DNA from: Deltaproteobacteria bacterium
GTDB taxonomy: Bacteria > Desulfobacterota > Desulfobacteria > Desulfobacterales > JAFDHS01
Reading direction: 5' to 3'
Assembly (NCBI GenBank): GCA_019308655.1
Contig: JAFDHS010000041.1
Location: 1-8,113, forward strand
Length of the DNA: 8,113 bases
The position numbers were made by a program, and so were the translations under genes. A model generated the notes under the pieces. The model searched no databases, was not told the origin of the DNA, and saw only the letters and a list, made by a program, of their open reading frames with translations. Shown here in pieces: positions 1 to 7,144 of this stretch; the first letter of the stretch is position 1; every line of letters starts with the position of its first letter.

Positions 1-2927
1 ACCTCTTTTGCCGGTTCTCCCCATTTCCCCAGGCCAAAGGCATAACCGACCCGGTTTTCATAGACATTGACGATTTCATCATCCGATTCCCAGAAACCGG
101 ACGCCCCGGTCATTTCAGCCACACCGGTCCCATAGGAACCCGGCTTTTCCGTAAATATCCGAATGCGGGAAAAGATATCCGCCTCTTTTTCATCCATGCC
201 GGATTTTATCAGACGGGTCTTGATCTGTTCATTATGCTTGCGGATAAGGTTCTCTATATCTTGCTGGGCGGCTGCTTTCTGGAGTGCTTTATCCAGAAAA
301 TTAAGCATGTTGGGAAAAAGATCCCTGTAAAGCCCGGACGGATTCATCAACACGTCGATTCTGGGTCTTTTCAACTCTCTTCCCGGAATCACTTCAGTGC
401 CGGTGACCCGGTCCGAGCGATCCCACTTCGGCTTTAACCCCATCAGGTATAAAATAGTACATTCGTTGACCCCTTCATTTCGAATGGTTTCCGTGGCCCA
501 TAGCACCACAGCCACCTTGTCGGGATAGGATTTCTTTTCCTTTATATGTTTATCGATAATCTCCTGAGCTGCTTTTTTACCCAGTTCCCAGGCTATTTTC
601 GAAGGTACCTTTGCCGGATTGAATCCGTAAAAATTTTTTCCGGTGGGGACAGCGGCCGGATTTCGAATCGGGTCATTCCCCTCCCCCGATGGAATATAGC
701 CGCCGTTTAACCCCTTGATCAGGTTATCGATTTCTCGTCTTCCCGAATCATAAACCTTTTTTCGGGCCTGATCCTTATCAAACCCGGTATTTCGTTTAAC
801 AATGCAGTTGACTGTCTCCTCAAGGGCCTCTCCCTCATATGCCCGGCCAAAGGTATGAAGGCCGTAGGGCATAAAATTTTCTCTGATTTCCAAAAGATAA
901 TGCTCGATTTCTTCCAGACCTTCCTCATCAAATTCAGTTATGCCGAGATCTTTATCAATCCCCGTTTTTTTAACCAGATCAATGATCTTCTTCAACTTGA
1001 GGCCTGTAGTCTTACTGGCCACCGAGGTTGAACGGTTGTAACTGCTGATCAAATCGTAAATCCGAGCGTACTCGTGATAAAGTTCACTCTCTTTGAGCGG
1101 GGGAATCATGTGGTCGATAATCACGCCCCTGCCCCTTCGTTTGGCCTGAATTCCCTCGCCGACATCATCCACGATGTAAGGATAAATATTGGGGATGTCG
1201 GTAATCAGAACATCCGGCGGGCAAGATGCTGAAAGTCCGGCCTGTTTTCCCGGAAGCCATTCATGGGTGGCATGGGTTCCCAGATGAATCATGGCATCGG
1301 CCTTGAACACATGCTTGAGCCACAGATAGGCTGCGATATACTGATGATGGGGGTATAAGGTGGGATCATGGTAGAGCTTCATGGGTTCGTCACCCCAGCC
1401 GCGGGAGGGTTCCGGCATTACCATGACATTGCCCAGCAAAACCGCCGGGATAATAAAATGCCCGTCTTTGATCATGATATTCGACGCTTCCGCCCTGCCC
1501 CACTGGCTGATCACTTTTGTTTTAAAATCTTCCGGCAAATCATCAAACCATTTCCGGTAGGTTGAAACCGGCAGCCGAATCACCTTTTCTTCTCTGAGCA
1601 TCCGGTCCAATTCTCCCGGCGCCCAGCTTCCGATATTTCTGCCGTATTTTAAAATCAGATCCTTGACGGCATTTTCACTGATCTGTTGGTCCGCCTTTAC
1701 CTGATAGCCTTCATTTTTCATGCGGTTTAAAATCAAATCAAGGCTTTTAAACACGTTCAAATAGCTGGCACCGATATTCTGCTTACCCTGGCTGTGATTG
1801 TAGTAAAGAATGGCAACCCGTTTTTTTTCATTGGCCTTTTGCCTTAACGCCACCCATTTTTTCAGTCTGGAAATCAGCAGATCAATGTTTTCTTCTACAG
1901 GCCGGTGCACAAAATAATGCCTGCCCGATTCGGAATCAACCCTCTCCTTCTTACCGGACAACGGCGTGGGCTCAATGATTCCGGATATTTCGGAATTTGC
2001 GATGTTCCACATCACATCCATGGGCAAAAGGCCTCTGGGGTCTTTTGCCCATTCTTCGATAGTACTGCCATACAGATGGATGGCATTTACCATGGGAACA
2101 TCCAGCGCCTTGATGGCGCTCCTGAGCTTATCGTTGATCGAAGAATAAAATTTAAGGGTATAGGCCAGCACAAGGTCGACTCTCGACTTTCTCTTTTCAT
2201 CCAGAAAAATCCGCGTCAGGATATCCAGGTCTCTTCCAAAAGCAGGAATAACATTAAAACCTTGGTTTTCAAGCTGCTTTATTAAATAATCCATGCTTTC
2301 CGTCTGCCCTTCCATAAGCATGGAGGAAAACGCCATGATACCAACCCAAGGGGCTTTTTTTACATATCCCGACCGTTTTTCATACCATTTCAAATAGTCT
2401 TCATAACAGGTAAAAACGTCTTTATTATCCGGGTGATAAATCCTCAACTCAGGCAGTCGTTCCGGTTCCGCATAGGGAAAAGACGAATCAAACGCTTTAT
2501 TGACCACCCGGTAAACCAGGTTTTGAATATTTTTCACCGTCATGTACTGATAATACACTTTAACGGCAAGATCAAAAATAAACCCCTGCTTTTTAAGGGT
2601 TTCAGTATCCCTTGCCCCCCTGACGGCATAAATCCGCTTGTTCACAAAATCAACATGGGCGACCAGATATTCACTCAATTCCTTCATCATAACATCAACG
2701 ATGATGACCTCGGATGAAGAAACAAATGCCTGTGCCTCAGTATCATCTCTCATATCCTTGTGTATAAAGAATCTGACTTCAATGCCTTCAGGAAGCCTTA
2801 AGCCTTTAATGGCCTTATTCAAAAGGCAGGTATTGGCATCAACCACCAAAAATGATATGCGCTTGGCAATGGAGATGGAAGGAAACAATAAAAAAACAAG
2901 CATAGAGACCGTAACAATTTTTTTCAT
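1..2927 (-). CDS. Exported CobN/ChlH-superfamily chelatase, HmuS-like (3' end outside window)
   Basis: An ATG at 2927 opens a frame that stays open to the window edge (975 full codons, C-terminus missing). The start encodes a Sec signal peptide: MKK, a hydrophobic core at about residues 4-18, and an S-I-A cleavage site at 19-21. The mature part is a CobN-type large subunit. It carries the family hallmark H548-L-G-T-H552-A-T-H555-E556-W-L-P-G-K561, followed by a GEGIQAKRR stretch near 585-593 and a VIIDHMIPP stretch just after it; both match cobaltochelatase CobN and magnesium chelatase ChlH. Canonical CobN is cytosolic, inserts Co2+ into hydrogenobyrinate a,c-diamide and needs the AAA+ subunits CobS/CobT, neither of which is in the window. 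Export and the neighbouring receptor/ExbB/DUF2149 genes point instead to HmuS, the CobN-like protein of Bacteroidetes heme-uptake operons, thought to remove metal from a tetrapyrrole in the periplasm. The ribosome site is weak (GGG about 10 bases upstream). Substrate and direction of reaction are inferred; family assignment is secure. Confidence 0.93.
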   Translation of the reverse strand, partial: MKKIVTVSMLVFLLFPSISIAKRISFLVVDANTCLLNKAIKGLRLPEGIEVRFFIHKDMRDDTEAQAFVSSSEVIIVDVMMKELSEYLVAHVDFVNKRIYAVRGARDTETLKKQGFIFDLAVKVYYQYMTVKNIQNLVYRVVNKAFDSSFPYAEPERLPELRIYHPDNKDVFTCYEDYLKWYEKRSGYVKKAPWVGIMAFSSMLMEGQTESMDYLIKQLENQGFNVIPAFGRDLDILTRIFLDEKRKSRVDLVLAYTLKFYSSINDKLRSAIKALDVPMVNAIHLYGSTIEEWAKDPRGLLPMDVMWNIANSEISGIIEPTPLSGKKERVDSESGRHYFVHRPVEENIDLLISRLKKWVALRQKANEKKRVAILYYNHSQGKQNIGASYLNVFKSLDLILNRMKNEGYQVKADQQISENAVKDLILKYGRNIGSWAPGELDRMLREEKVIRLPVSTYRKWFDDLPEDFKTKVISQWGRAEASNIMIKDGHFIIPAVLLGNVMVMPEPSRGWGDEPMKLYHDPTLYPHHQYIAAYLWLKHVFKADAMIHLGTHATHEWLPGKQAGLSASCPPDVLITDIPNIYPYIVDDVGEGIQAKRRGRGVIIDHMIPPLKESELYHEYARIYDLISSYNRSTSVASKTTGLKLKKIIDLVKKTGIDKDLGITEFDEEGLEEIEHYLLEIRENFMPYGLHTFGRAYEGEALEETVNCIVKRNTGFDKDQARKKVYDSGRREIDNLIKGLNGGYIPSGEGNDPIRNPAAVPTGKNFYGFNPAKVPSKIAWELGKKAAQEIIDKHIKEKKSYPDKVAVVLWATETIRNEGVNECTILYLMGLKPKWDRSDRVTGTEVIPGRELKRPRIDVLMNPSGLYRDLFPNMLNFLDKALQKAAAQQDIENLIRKHNEQIKTRLIKSGMDEKEADIFSRIRIFTEKPGSYGTGVAEMTGASGFWESDDEIVNVYENRVGYAFGLGKWGEPAKE

Positions 2928-2977
2928 CAGTAAACTACCCAACCCGGATAAACCGAAAAAGTAAGCTAAAGTTGTAG

Positions 2978-2998
2978 AGACGTGTCGGTGACACGTCT
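2978..2998. repeat. Perfect inverted repeat, 9-bp stem, 3-base loop
   Basis: AGACGTGTC and GACACGTCT flank the loop GGT. In the direction of the operon the hairpin is followed by CTACAACTT, not by a T-run, so it is unlikely to be an intrinsic terminator. It could be an mRNA-stabilising hairpin between the DUF2149 and chelatase cistrons, or part of the same dispersed intergenic repeat family as the palindrome 44 bases to its right. Confidence 0.75.
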
Positions 2999-3041
2999 TA
3001 AGCAATGAATCACTTCGCTCCGTCTTTTTGTATTCTCGTTA

Positions 3042-3075
3042 TTCTCGTTTCCACGCTCCTGCGTGGGAATGCATA
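3042..3075. repeat. Dispersed palindromic (REP/MITE-like) repeat, copy 1
   Basis: This 34-base unit contains a TTTCCACGC / GCGTGGGAA stem around a TCCT loop and ends in TGCATA. It is identical to the copy at 7903-7936 except for one base (T instead of C at unit position 9). Its left edge overlaps the second unit of a 9-base tandem duplication (ATTCTCGTT at 3032-3040 and 3041-3049), which might mark an insertion or a slippage event. Palindromes of this GTTCCCACGC-type are scattered between genes in many proteobacterial genomes; that statement is from general knowledge and is not tested here. Confidence 0.85.
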
Positions 3076-3114
3076 TCCGAAGAACAATAAAAGAGACGGA
3101 TCAAAATTTTTCCA

Positions 3115-3471
3115 TCATTCCGGTACATAAACCATGCTTCCGTCTTGCAGTTTGTAAGCAATTCCAAGTCGTTGGCCCTGCCCTTGGGTTTTGTCCTTGG
3201 TCACCTTGATCGCCTTTATGGTTTTGCCCTTTTTGGTGATGATCTCCATCTGACCGTCCTTGCTTTGTTTCATGATGGTCAGGTCCGATTTCTCGTTAAA
3301 AAGATCCTGGAGATTGTAAACGGAAAACAACGTCAGAAGCAGTCCCACAATAAAGACCAGTCCGATATCAAAAAGATTGGCAACACCCGTCATGGGATCA
3401 TCATCTCTGAACGCCTGGCTTTCAACAGACTTGCTGCCGATGCCGCTTCTCTTTTTTTTGAAATATCTCAT
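3115..3471 (-). CDS. DUF2149 family protein, ExbD-like (HmuV-like) motor subunit
   Basis: This 118-residue protein has a basic cytoplasmic N-terminus (about 1-22, several Lys/Arg), one predicted membrane helix (about 34-52) and a small C-terminal, probably periplasmic, domain of about 65 residues. The stretch D23-D-D-P-M-T-G-V-A-N-L-F-D35 runs into the helix, placing Asp35 near the cytoplasmic end of the membrane span. This is the same design as ExbD/TolR/MotB, whose single membrane Asp carries protons. The start codon overlaps the stop of the ExbB-like gene (ATGA), indicating translational coupling and matched amounts of the two subunits. ExbD is usually about 140 residues; this protein is shorter and, by its NLFD signature, belongs to DUF2149. 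It probably forms a proton-driven complex with its neighbour. The energised partner (TonB for the receptor, or the exported chelatase) is not known. Confidence 0.85.
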   Translation of the reverse strand: MRYFKKKRSGIGSKSVESQAFRDDDPMTGVANLFDIGLVFIVGLLLTLFSVYNLQDLFNEKSDLTIMKQSKDGQMEIITKKGKTIKAIKVTKDKTQGQGQRLGIAYKLQDGSMVYVPE

Positions 3472-4091
3472 TTTTTCCGACCCCCGGCCAGCGGCTCGGC
3501 CAAAATTTCGGTAGCCAGTTCCATATTTTTAATATCTTCTTCCACCCATCTTCTTTTAACCGTGTAAAAAGAGAAAGCGCTGATGCCCAATGTCAGCCCC
3601 ACCACGGTGGTAGTAAAGGCGATCACCAGGTCAGTTGTAAGCTTGGTCATGTCTCCCTGCCCCAATGCCGCCAGTCCGGTTCCCATGGGGATGAGGGTGC
3701 CAATCAAGCCGAGTCCTGGCGCCACCCTGACAAGAATCCTTAGAAAATCCATAGACTTCCATATTTTAAAGGTATTTTCCTGAATCATGTTCTCAATTTC
3801 AATTTCTACTTCCGTTATCTGTTCTTTGCCGTTGATTAACCGTTGAAATCTATCGATGTAATTTTTGACCCGATGGGAGAATACATTCATATTTTCTCCC
3901 TCTCTTAAAATAGCCGGGAGTTCTTCCGATTTGTACTTGCCAAGCCTCAACCGTTCCAGCCATTCTGCAAAAAAAGAACCGGAATATACCAGTACCCACA
4001 AGGTCAACAGTACAAGAAGCAGCAATACCGGATAAAGAAGAGATGAAGCAATAAGATAGATAAATGACTTTAAGAGTGCGCCGATGTCCAA
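3468..4091 (-). CDS. MotA/TolQ/ExbB-family proton channel protein (HmuU-like)
   Basis: The 207-residue protein has the ExbB/TolQ plan: a first membrane helix at about 13-36, a cytoplasmic segment rich in charged residues (about 43-118), then two helices at about 121-142 and 152-175. The second helix carries R122-V-A-P-G-L-G-L-I-G-T-L133, the family signature equivalent to the VAPxxGLxGTV region of ExbB, and the third carries A158-F-T-T-T-V-V-G-L-T, the polar face that lines the proton path. I chose the TTG start at 4091 because a full AAGGAGG site lies 8 bases upstream and the product then begins just before the first helix. It shares an ATGA overlap with the DUF2149 gene and lies 59 bases after the DUF2162 gene. 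Its role is to convert proton motive force into mechanical work in the periplasm; the client is inferred to be the receptor or the exported CobN-like protein. Confidence 0.92.
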   Translation of the reverse strand: MDIGALLKSFIYLIASSLLYPVLLLLVLLTLWVLVYSGSFFAEWLERLRLGKYKSEELPAILREGENMNVFSHRVKNYIDRFQRLINGKEQITEVEIEIENMIQENTFKIWKSMDFLRILVRVAPGLGLIGTLIPMGTGLAALGQGDMTKLTTDLVIAFTTTVVGLTLGISAFSFYTVKRRWVEEDIKNMELATEILAEPLAGGRKK

Positions 4092-4099
4092 TTTTAAAT

Positions 4100-4106
4100 C
4101 CTCCTT
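4100..4106 (-). promoter_or_regulatory. Strong ribosome binding site deciding the TTG start at 4091
   Basis: The minus strand reads AAGGAGG here, 8 bases before the TTG at 4091-4089. No ATG or GTG start in this frame gives a complete family N-terminus with comparable spacing, so the site supports TTG as the initiator of the ExbB-like gene. Confidence 0.75.
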
Positions 4107-4150
4107 GATTGTATTTACTCACGTATTTTGGATTAATTGCCCTTGGTTTT

Positions 4151-4909
4151 TCAAACGACTTTGATTGACGAGCGGCCTGTTTTTCTTCTCATCAACAAAA
4201 ATCCGACATTAAAAGAAGCCGCTATAAGAACATAAAGAGAAACCGTATGTTTTATATCCATCATCCGGTTTTCACCTTTGTACTGAGCCATCCGGTATAT
4301 CTTGTCCAGATCGCCGAACTGGGGCATGATGATAACCGACAGAAAAAAATAGGCCGCGATGATCAGCATGGCCGTGCCCAGTATTGATTCCGGAGTCGAT
4401 TTTGACCGGCTCTGCCAAAAACCCATCAAAATCACGGTCAAAAGGTTGATCCCTACAAATCCTGCATATGCAGACAATACCGCCGCATTCCCGGCATCAG
4501 GAAAACAGGACAAAAGGAAGGCCACGGTAAAAAAAATTACGGTAATGCAAACCGGACAGGGAACAGCCAGGACCGCCCAGCCATAGCTTGCCTGATCTGA
4601 ATGATCGTCTTTTTTTAAAAGCCTGATCCCCCATATCGTCATCAACCCGGCCATCATGATGTGAATAAACATTCCTGACTTAAAAAAAGTTTGCATCATT
4701 TCAAAGTACCGGAGGATGTCGATTCGGTTCAGAACCTGTGCACAAACCATAAAAACACAAAAATATACTGAAGCAAAAAGTAAAAAGAAAACAATCTTTC
4801 CGATCAATTTTTTCTGCTGATGGAAAAAATATTGTAACCCGATACCACTTTTGATTCCAAATATGCCTATAGAAAAAAAAAGGCCGAGTATAAGGCTTTT
4901 CAGTTCCAT
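4151..4909 (-). CDS. DUF2162-type polytopic inner-membrane protein with CPVC motif (HmuT-like)
   Basis: This 252-residue hydrophobic protein has about seven predicted membrane segments (near residues 6-26, 38-58, 78-98, 112-135, 145-165, 175-197 and 228-246). Segment 1 carries FSIGIFGIKSGIG, and the fourth begins with P117-C118-P-V-C121, a CxxC pair at or in the membrane. The arrangement recalls DUF2162 putative transporters and, more loosely, the LysE/CcdA type of membrane protein, where a membrane Cys pair moves reducing equivalents; that link is only a resemblance. I chose ATG at 4909, preceded by GAGG at suitable spacing. An in-frame GTG at 4954 would add 15 polar residues, but its GGAGGG abuts the start too closely. 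The position between receptor and ExbB-like genes mirrors the membrane protein of hmu operons. Function is unproven: metal or tetrapyrrole permease, or electron conduit to the periplasm. Confidence 0.78.
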   Translation of the reverse strand: MELKSLILGLFFSIGIFGIKSGIGLQYFFHQQKKLIGKIVFFLLFASVYFCVFMVCAQVLNRIDILRYFEMMQTFFKSGMFIHIMMAGLMTIWGIRLLKKDDHSDQASYGWAVLAVPCPVCITVIFFTVAFLLSCFPDAGNAAVLSAYAGFVGINLLTVILMGFWQSRSKSTPESILGTAMLIIAAYFFLSVIIMPQFGDLDKIYRMAQYKGENRMMDIKHTVSLYVLIAASFNVGFLLMRRKTGRSSIKVV

Positions 4910-5032
4910 CTTGTTCCTCACTTTGATTTTTGAGAGAGGTGCCTGACAAGACACCCCTCCTGAGTGCTATTAAATCATATCCTCCCGTCCAAAAAAGCAC
5001 AGGAAATACAAAATGAAGTTTTGAAACAGGTT

Positions 5033-7027
5033 CTAATAATCATAGCTCAAACCCAGAAAAAAACTTCTTCCCGGCATGGGATAACCTTGAACATATTCAT
5101 AATCCTTTTCAAAAAGGTTCTGGATCTCTCCTCTCAAGGTCAGTCCTCCATATTTCTCACTGTCCGCAATTTTTTTACTGACGGTTAAATTTGCTACCGT
5201 AAAACCGCCTTTTTTTATGACCTGATAGGTACCGCCTTCATAATCCGTAATATCCTGTTCTCCGAGATAGGCAAAGTTTAAGTTGGCAAAAAATCCGTTA
5301 AAATCCGATACCGTAATACCATAAGAAAGGGTAATATCGGATGTGTATTGCAAGTCCTCATCTGTTTCTTCATCTTCATCTTCATATTCAGTAAGATAAG
5401 TAAAGGCGGCGTACGGTTTTATTTGAAAATCCCATGAGAATAACGGGCCTATATCGTAAGAGAATTCACCTTCAAACCCGGACATGGTTGCATCACCGAT
5501 ATTTTCCCATGTACTGTCACCACCCGCCGTCGTTGCGGATTCAATTTTCTCTTCAAAATCAGTATAAAAATAGGTAAGGGATGAATTAAAGAAAGCATAA
5601 GAAAAGTCTATACCTCCCTCATAGGTTTTACTGGTTTCCGGATCCAGATCAGGGTTACCTATATAATGGGTTCCCCATGAAAAAAAATCCGCAGCCAGTT
5701 CTTTAGCACTGGGCATTTTAAAGGCCTCGGCATAATTTGCTCTGATTTTAACAAAATCATTTACCAGATAAGCCGCCCCAAAAGTCGGGCTCCAATTATC
5801 CTGGTCCTCATCTCTTCCCTTAGGTTCCTTCATCTCTACATCAAATTCATCATACCTCAACCCGCCGCTTAAAATAAGGCGCTGATCCAAAAGCCGGGTC
5901 TTTGCCAGAACAAATCCGGCCGTATTATCATATTCCGTTTTCTCGGGCGACCACGTTGCTTCAATATCATAATTGACCCAGTCAAACCCGGCGGTAACCG
6001 TTGCAATATCCAGATTTAAAGATACCTGCCCCTGAGCACCTTCGGATTCGGTTTCCATTTTGCTCGAAGGATACCAAAGATCAAAGCCATCCGGATCACT
6101 TCCTGCCGGATTAACCCATTTATCTTTATCATCACCCGTAAAATATTTGGCATTCCATGAAAACTGACCCGATTGTGTTCTACCCTCATAAATAAAATCA
6201 ACTGATTTATTCGAGGTATCTTTATGGTCGTCAAGATCATTTGCACTCAAATAATTGGAATTGCCGACTTCATCCGCATCAAAATACGTATAAATGATAC
6301 CAACCCGGTTTCCGGGTAAAATTTCCAAACCCAGATTCAAGCTGCCATTAATTTTACTGTCATAACCGGTGTTGTGAAACTTTTTTCCGTCACCGGTATC
6401 ATAATCATCCATGGATGATCGGCCGAAACTTCCGGAAAAATCAAAAACTCCAGCCCTGCCTGAGAAACCGGCATTACCTTCCTCATAACCAAAACTTCCC
6501 AATTTTGCATCAACAAAGGCTTCGGGTTTGTCCTTGCCTTGTTTGGTGATGACATTAACAACGCCGCCTAACGCCGCGGACCCATACTGAACGGCAGCGG
6601 GTCCCCTGACGATCTCTATTCTTTCTATGTTTTTAGTCATGATCTTAGCCAGATTACCGGTGCCTGCTCTTCGACCGTTTATTAAAATCAACACATAACC
6701 CATAAGATCATTGCCATGGGTCTCCGTTCTGAAACCTCGAATACCTACGGTAGTCAGTGTCCCTGGGTATTTTCTTATGTACAAACCGGCTTTTTCACCT
6801 AATAAATCCCCGAGATCCTGGGCGGAAGACATCTTGATTTGTTCTTTATCAATTATCGTCACATGGGTGGTAATCTCTTTTTTCTTCTCTTGGATTCTGC
6901 CGGCGGTCACAACCATTTCTTCCATTGCTACAACCGGCTCTTGAGAATTTTTGTCCTCTTTAGCCTGGCAAAATCCCGGCAATACTAAAACAGCAACACC
7001 TAAACACAAAAAAAACCATTTCTTCAC
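5033..7027 (-). CDS. BtuB-like TonB-dependent outer-membrane receptor (corrinoid/tetrapyrrole uptake)
   Basis: The 664-residue protein has a Sec signal peptide (cleavage near C20-Q-A22), a TonB box at 37-43 (EMVVTAG), a plug domain at roughly 50-165 containing the classic IERIEIVRGPAAVQYGSAA and VVNVITK stretches, and a 22-strand-type barrel to the C-terminus. The end (LRGEIQNLFEKDYEYVQGYP, then PGR and terminal Tyr664) closely resembles the last strands of E. coli BtuB. F436-K-M-P and N458-P-D-L are the FRAP/NPDL motifs; His454 lies between them, where heme receptors carry a functional His. The start is GTG at 7027, with AGGAGG 7 bases upstream. It is the first gene behind a cobalamin riboswitch, which argues for a corrinoid ligand, while the downstream hmu-like genes and His454 leave heme or another tetrapyrrole possible. 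No TonB gene is in the window, so TonB must come from elsewhere. The family is certain; the ligand is inferred. Confidence 0.93.
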   Translation of the reverse strand: MKKWFFLCLGVAVLVLPGFCQAKEDKNSQEPVVAMEEMVVTAGRIQEKKKEITTHVTIIDKEQIKMSSAQDLGDLLGEKAGLYIRKYPGTLTTVGIRGFRTETHGNDLMGYVLILINGRRAGTGNLAKIMTKNIERIEIVRGPAAVQYGSAALGGVVNVITKQGKDKPEAFVDAKLGSFGYEEGNAGFSGRAGVFDFSGSFGRSSMDDYDTGDGKKFHNTGYDSKINGSLNLGLEILPGNRVGIIYTYFDADEVGNSNYLSANDLDDHKDTSNKSVDFIYEGRTQSGQFSWNAKYFTGDDKDKWVNPAGSDPDGFDLWYPSSKMETESEGAQGQVSLNLDIATVTAGFDWVNYDIEATWSPEKTEYDNTAGFVLAKTRLLDQRLILSGGLRYDEFDVEMKEPKGRDEDQDNWSPTFGAAYLVNDFVKIRANYAEAFKMPSAKELAADFFSWGTHYIGNPDLDPETSKTYEGGIDFSYAFFNSSLTYFYTDFEEKIESATTAGGDSTWENIGDATMSGFEGEFSYDIGPLFSWDFQIKPYAAFTYLTEYEDEDEETDEDLQYTSDITLSYGITVSDFNGFFANLNFAYLGEQDITDYEGGTYQVIKKGGFTVANLTVSKKIADSEKYGGLTLRGEIQNLFEKDYEYVQGYPMPGRSFFLGLSYDY

Positions 7028-7034
7028 TTGTTTT

Positions 7035-7040
7035 CCTCCT
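7035..7040 (-). promoter_or_regulatory. Ribosome binding site deciding the GTG start of the receptor gene
   Basis: The minus strand reads AGGAGG, 7 bases before GTG at 7027. The product then begins MKKWFF, a normal signal-peptide start, so GTG is preferred. Confidence 0.8.
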
Positions 7041-7074
7041 TACCTAAATTCATTTTAAAACCAGGGTCCAAGGC

Positions 7075-7113
7075 AAAAAAAATCCCCGAACCGATTAAAA
7101 CCGATCCGGGGAT
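7075..7113 (-). terminator. Intrinsic terminator of the riboswitch expression platform
   Basis: On the minus strand ATCCCCG (7113-7107) pairs with CGGGGAT (7088-7082). The stem continues inward through a GATCGGTT/AATCGGTT arm with G-U pairs, giving a long hairpin with a tiny loop, and a run of eight T follows (7082-7075). It lies between the B12 aptamer and the receptor start, so ligand binding probably favours this hairpin and stops transcription of the whole operon. Confidence 0.88.
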
Positions 7114-7144
7114 ATCCCTTTTTATCCTCAAAATCTTCCAGCAG

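Larger units (their letters stand above)
2928..3114. other. 187-bp repeat-bearing spacer between the DUF2149 and chelatase genes
   Basis: This is the widest gap inside the minus-strand gene cluster and it holds no credible gene. It contains a perfect 9-bp-stem palindrome (2978-2998), a tandem duplication of ATTCTCGTT (3032-3040 and 3041-3049), and a copy of a dispersed palindromic repeat (3042-3075). None is followed by a T-tract on the minus strand, so no intrinsic terminator is evident and read-through into the chelatase gene is plausible. I saw no convincing promoter for the chelatase gene here. Confidence 0.7.

Noticed and set aside
1905..2285. Plus-strand open frame of 126 codons
   Set aside because: It lies wholly antisense to the chelatase coding region, shows no family motif and has no convincing ribosome site. 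The same applies to the other plus-strand frames at 234-437, 1368-1565, 2433-2717 and 2638-2964.
1..2927. Ordinary aerobic-pathway cobaltochelatase CobN for cobalamin synthesis
   Set aside because: The protein has a signal peptide, there are no CobS, CobT or other cobalamin synthesis genes in the window, and the neighbours are uptake and motor genes. It remains a CobN-family protein, but the canonical role is not supported.
2978..2998. Palindrome as an intrinsic terminator between the DUF2149 and chelatase genes
   Set aside because: There is no T-run after the hairpin on the minus strand and no T-run of useful length on the plus strand.
3145..3567. Plus-strand open frame of 140 codons
   Set aside because: It is antisense to the DUF2149 and ExbB-like genes, whose protein features and ATGA overlap are clear.
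4910..4954. GTG at 4954 as start of the DUF2162-type gene
   Set aside because: It would add 15 polar residues before the first membrane helix, and its purine-rich site touches the start codon. ATG at 4909 has better spacing and a natural N-terminus.
4701..5000. Minus-strand frame of 99 codons overlapping the DUF2162-type gene
   Set aside because: It is out of frame with the membrane protein, has no family motif, and covers the spacer only by chance openness.
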